Shown here: piece by piece, positions 60,506 to 62,615 of the stretch
Layout of the letters: the number at the start of each line of letters is the position of its first letter
How positions within the stretch are numbered: position 1 is the first letter of the stretch
Origin: Streptomyces sp. SID8352
GTDB taxonomy: Bacteria > Actinomycetota > Actinomycetes > Streptomycetales > Streptomycetaceae
Assembly: GCF_009862265.1 (NCBI RefSeq)
Contig: NZ_WWGX01000006.1
Span: 1-62,615 of the forward strand
DNA length: 62,615 nt
Direction: 5' to 3'
Notes under the pieces: model-generated
The model's input: the letters and a program-made list of their open reading frames with translations, nothing else
The model's database searches: none
What the model was told of the DNA's origin: nothing
Position numbers and translations under genes: made by a program

Positions 60506-61782
60506 CAGCTCTCTCCTTCCCGGACGGCTCCGCCGTCCCTCACCGCGGATGTGCCCGGGGCCTCTTCGGGGCGGGGCCCGCCGAGCCGGTCGGGGGCGCG
60601 GCGCACCACCAGCACCACCAGCAGGGCCAGGCACAGGACGATGGCGAGCCCGTGCAGGGACGCCACCACCTGGAACGGCGCGAACACCTCCAGCAGCGAA
60701 CCGCTGACCAGCATCCCCAGCCCGAAGCCCGCGTTCTCCACCGAGGCCGACAGTCCGAAGAGGCGTCCGCGCAACTCGTCGGGGACGGCCTGGAGCCGCG
60801 ACACGTAGACCACCTCGGTGATCCCGTCGGCGGCCCCGGCGACCACGGCCACGGCGAGCGCGGGCACCGTCGGCAGCCCGCCGAAGACGACGATGAACGC
60901 CCCGGACATCACGCACGCGCCGATCGCGAACGTCCGCTCGCCCGGCGTGCGTCCGGTGCGGGCGGTGTACCGGGCCAGCAGTTGCTGGGCGATGATGTTG
61001 CCGGCCGCCCAGGTCGCCCAGAACTGGCTGATGAAGGTGGCCGGATGCGCCGGGTCGAGCAGGCTGGAGTAGACCGGCAGCGCCACGTTGTGCGAGGAGG
61101 ACCCGAGCCCGTCAACCGCCCGCAGCGCGACCATCGCCGCCAGCACCGGTGCCGATCGCACCAGCAGCCGCACCGACCAGGGCGCCGCGCCGTCCGGGTC
61201 CTTCCCACCTCCGTCGGAGCCTCCGGCCGGCCGCGTCCGGATCGGCAGCGCCAGCAGCACCGACGCGGACACCAGGAAAGTGGCGGCGTCCAGGGCGAAC
61301 GCCGCCGTGTAGCCGACCTGGGCCACCACGACGCCCGCCGAGGAGAACCCCGCGATCATTGCCAGCGAACGCCCCGTCACCAGCAGCCCGTTGGCGCGCG
61401 TACGGTGCTCCGCCCCCACGATCACCGGGACACTGCTGCGCAGGGCCACCTGGGAGAGCGTCGAACAGCTCCCCGTGACCACCGCCAGGCCGTACAGCAG
61501 CACGATCCGCCCGGACTCCGGTGCCAGCAGCAGGGCCAGCAGGGCCGCCGCCTGGCAGAGGTCGGAACCGACGATCAGCCGCTTGCGGTCGTGGGCCGAG
61601 ACCAGGCGCCCGCTGACGAGTCCGGCCGCCACGCTCGTGCCCAGCCGCACGGCCATGAAGAGCCCGGCGGCCAGCGCGCTCCCGGTGACGTCGTAGACGA
61701 AGACGTTCAGCGCCACCATGTTCAGGTAACTGCCGTACGCGGAAACGCCATTGCCGACCACGAGGAGCCGGAAGTGCCTCAT
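60505..61782 (-). CDS. MFS transporter, first gene of the PKS-NRPS operon
   Basis: The 425-residue protein has about twelve membrane helices and features of MFS efflux proteins: MRHFRLLVVGNGVSAYGSYLNMVALNVFVYDVTGSALAAGL, LVSGRLVSAHDRKRLIVGSDLCQAAALLALLLA with the loop 2-3 DRKR motif, and LRGRLFGLSASVENAGFGLGMLVSG. It probably exports the product of the two enzymes downstream. ATG 61782 has GGAGAGGA upstream; the frame is open to 61932 but the added part is Arg/Gly-rich. Its stop overlaps the PKS ATG by one base (TGATG). Confidence 0.9.
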   Translation of the reverse strand: MRHFRLLVVGNGVSAYGSYLNMVALNVFVYDVTGSALAAGLFMAVRLGTSVAAGLVSGRLVSAHDRKRLIVGSDLCQAAALLALLLAPESGRIVLLYGLAVVTGSCSTLSQVALRSSVPVIVGAEHRTRANGLLVTGRSLAMIAGFSSAGVVVAQVGYTAAFALDAATFLVSASVLLALPIRTRPAGGSDGGGKDPDGAAPWSVRLLVRSAPVLAAMVALRAVDGLGSSSHNVALPVYSSLLDPAHPATFISQFWATWAAGNIIAQQLLARYTARTGRTPGERTFAIGACVMSGAFIVVFGGLPTVPALAVAVVAGAADGITEVVYVSRLQAVPDELRGRLFGLSASVENAGFGLGMLVSGSLLEVFAPFQVVASLHGLAIVLCLALLVVLVVRRAPDRLGGPRPEEAPGTSAVRDGGAVREGES

Positions 61783-62135
61783 GCGCGTCCTCTCCCCGGA
61801 CGACGGGAGGCGTTCGCCGGTCACCGTCGTGCCCCTCCCCGTCCACCGCCGTGCCGGTCGTCCCGTCCGGCACCCCATGGGCATCGGAGGACCCGCCGTA
61901 CCGCACCCGTGTCCGCCGACTCGGTCAAGCATTGCCCGTCCGCCGGTGGCTTCACACCAGCCGTACCACGATTCCGGCCCCGTAGCGCGCGATCACCGGG
62001 GGACCGTTCCGTTCCGGTCTCCCGGCCGGTCGGCGGGCCGCCGGACGGCGCCCGGGGCGGACCCCGCATGACGGCCCGGCGGGGCGCGGACGCGGGACAC
62101 ACCGGGCGCGGGGGACCGGAAGGGCGCCAGGGGCG
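61783..62135. promoter_or_regulatory. Promoter region of the MFS-PKS-NRPS operon
   Basis: About 350 bp without a supported gene. On the minus strand TTGACC (61928-61923) followed 17 bp later by TGCGGT is a weak promoter candidate. No regulator gene adjoins the operon, so control must come from elsewhere. Confidence 0.35.
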
Positions 62136-62615
62136 TCAGAGCACGAACCGGAACGTGCCCCAGCCGTGGCCGATCCTCACGGGGGCGCTCAGACCATTTC
62201 CGTTGTGCGGGTAGTACAGCAGGTTCCCGGAGGCGTCGACGCCGAGGACGTCGGCCTTGCCGTCGCCGCTGAAGTCCGACGCCATCACGTGCGGGAAGGC
62301 TCCCCAGCCGGTGCCGATCCGTACGGGGCTGCCCAGGCCGCTCCCGACGTGCGGGTAGTGGAGGAGATTCCCGGAGGCGTCGACGCCGAGGACATCGGCC
62401 TTGCCGTCGCCGCTGAAGTCGGCGGCCATCACGTGCTTGAAGAAGCCCCAGCCGTGGCCGATCCTCACGGGGGCGCTCAGGGCACTGCCGTTGTGCGGGT
62501 AGTACAGCAGGTTCCCGGTGGTGTCGACGCCGAGGATGTCGGCGGCGCCGTCGCCGCTGAAGTCGGCGGCCATGACGTGTTTGAAGGAGCCCCAGCCGTG
62601 GCCGATCCGGGTGGG
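62136..62615 (-). CDS. FG-GAP/VCBS repeat protein, 5' part beyond the window
   Basis: The visible 159 carboxy-terminal residues are more than three copies of a 48-residue repeat, each with FSGDGKADVLGVDASGNLL-like calcium-binding FG-GAP/VCBS blade and HYPHVGSGLGSPVRIGTGWG. DxSGDGxxD loops fit calcium binding. Such repeats form beta-propellers at the ends of secreted actinobacterial enzymes or adhesins. The DNA repeats too, at 144-bp spacing, with high identity. The amino part, including any signal peptide and catalytic domain, lies to the right. The protein's role cannot be told from this piece. Confidence 0.85.
   Translation of the reverse strand, partial: PTRIGHGWGSFKHVMAADFSGDGAADILGVDTTGNLLYYPHNGSALSAPVRIGHGWGFFKHVMAADFSGDGKADVLGVDASGNLLHYPHVGSGLGSPVRIGTGWGAFPHVMASDFSGDGKADVLGVDASGNLLYYPHNGNGLSAPVRIGHGWGTFRFVL

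Noticed and set aside
1..61782. Treating the LysW operon and the PKS-NRPS operon as one biosynthetic cluster
   Set aside because: They are 41 kb apart, with primary metabolism (valine, methylcitrate) and corrinoid genes between and no shared regulator. The terminal C domain could in theory accept an external amine, but nothing in the sequence links the two.

Overview
The window is high-GC actinobacterial DNA and looks like a Streptomyces chromosome. GTG/TTG starts, 4-bp ATGA/GTGA gene overlaps, an LAxTG-type sorting signal, a Tat-exported GH3 enzyme and a PrpR-like short-chain fatty acyl regulator all fit. I see no tRNA, rRNA, CRISPR array, insertion sequence or phage gene. All functional calls rest on reading motifs and gene context; nothing was searched.

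Region 1 (1-8.1 kb) is the right-hand end of a specialised-metabolite cluster cut by the window edge. On the minus strand are cysD (partial), cysC and a sulfotransferase, which together make and use the sulfate donor PAPS. Divergently, a seven-gene operon encodes an amino-group carrier protein (LysW, ending EDWGE), LysX, LysY, LysZ and LysK homologues and a split transketolase. This combination matches the carrier-protein route to diamino-dihydroxyheptanoate (DADH) known from vazabitide, ficellomycin and azinomycin, in which a sulfate ester is later eliminated to close an aziridine. An aziridine or azabicyclic product is therefore the leading prediction.

Region 2 (8.8-11.8 kb) holds a secreted I36-like protein, an ArsB/NhaD-family transporter with a possible translated leader, and a DUF3040 protein.

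Region 3 (11.9-22.7 kb) looks like a corrinoid-acquisition locus. Four cobalamin riboswitches lie within about 3.2 kb. Three of them lead into an ECF transporter operon with two surface proteins, a secreted alpha/alpha-repeat plus DUF4430-like protein, and a small stand-alone DUF4430 protein. The domain plan resembles mammalian intrinsic factor/transcobalamin. The fourth riboswitch lies upstream of the valine-degradation operon.

Region 4 (22.9-34 kb) is propionyl-CoA metabolism: a five-gene valine catabolic operon, then a PrpR/RamB-like regulator divergent from prpD-prpB-prpC (methylcitrate cycle). Valine breakdown yields propionyl-CoA, which is used either by the B12-dependent mutase route or by the B12-independent methylcitrate cycle, so the riboswitch placement makes metabolic sense.

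Region 5 (34-49 kb) is mixed: an eroded leucine-rich-repeat gene with a hexanucleotide repeat, an SDR, a secreted lectin-like protein, a LuxR regulator, a GH3 N-acetylglucosaminidase with a DasR-like site, an aldehyde dehydrogenase plus EF-hand protein, an ABC exporter divergent from a two-component system, a methyltransferase preceded by a 26-residue ORF, and a small conserved-looking protein.

Region 6 (49-61.8 kb) is a compact three-gene minus-strand operon: MFS exporter, PKS (KS-AT-ACP) and NRPS (aminotransferase, luciferase-like monooxygenase, C-A-PCP-C). It has no loading module and no thioesterase. The window ends inside an FG-GAP/VCBS repeat protein gene.
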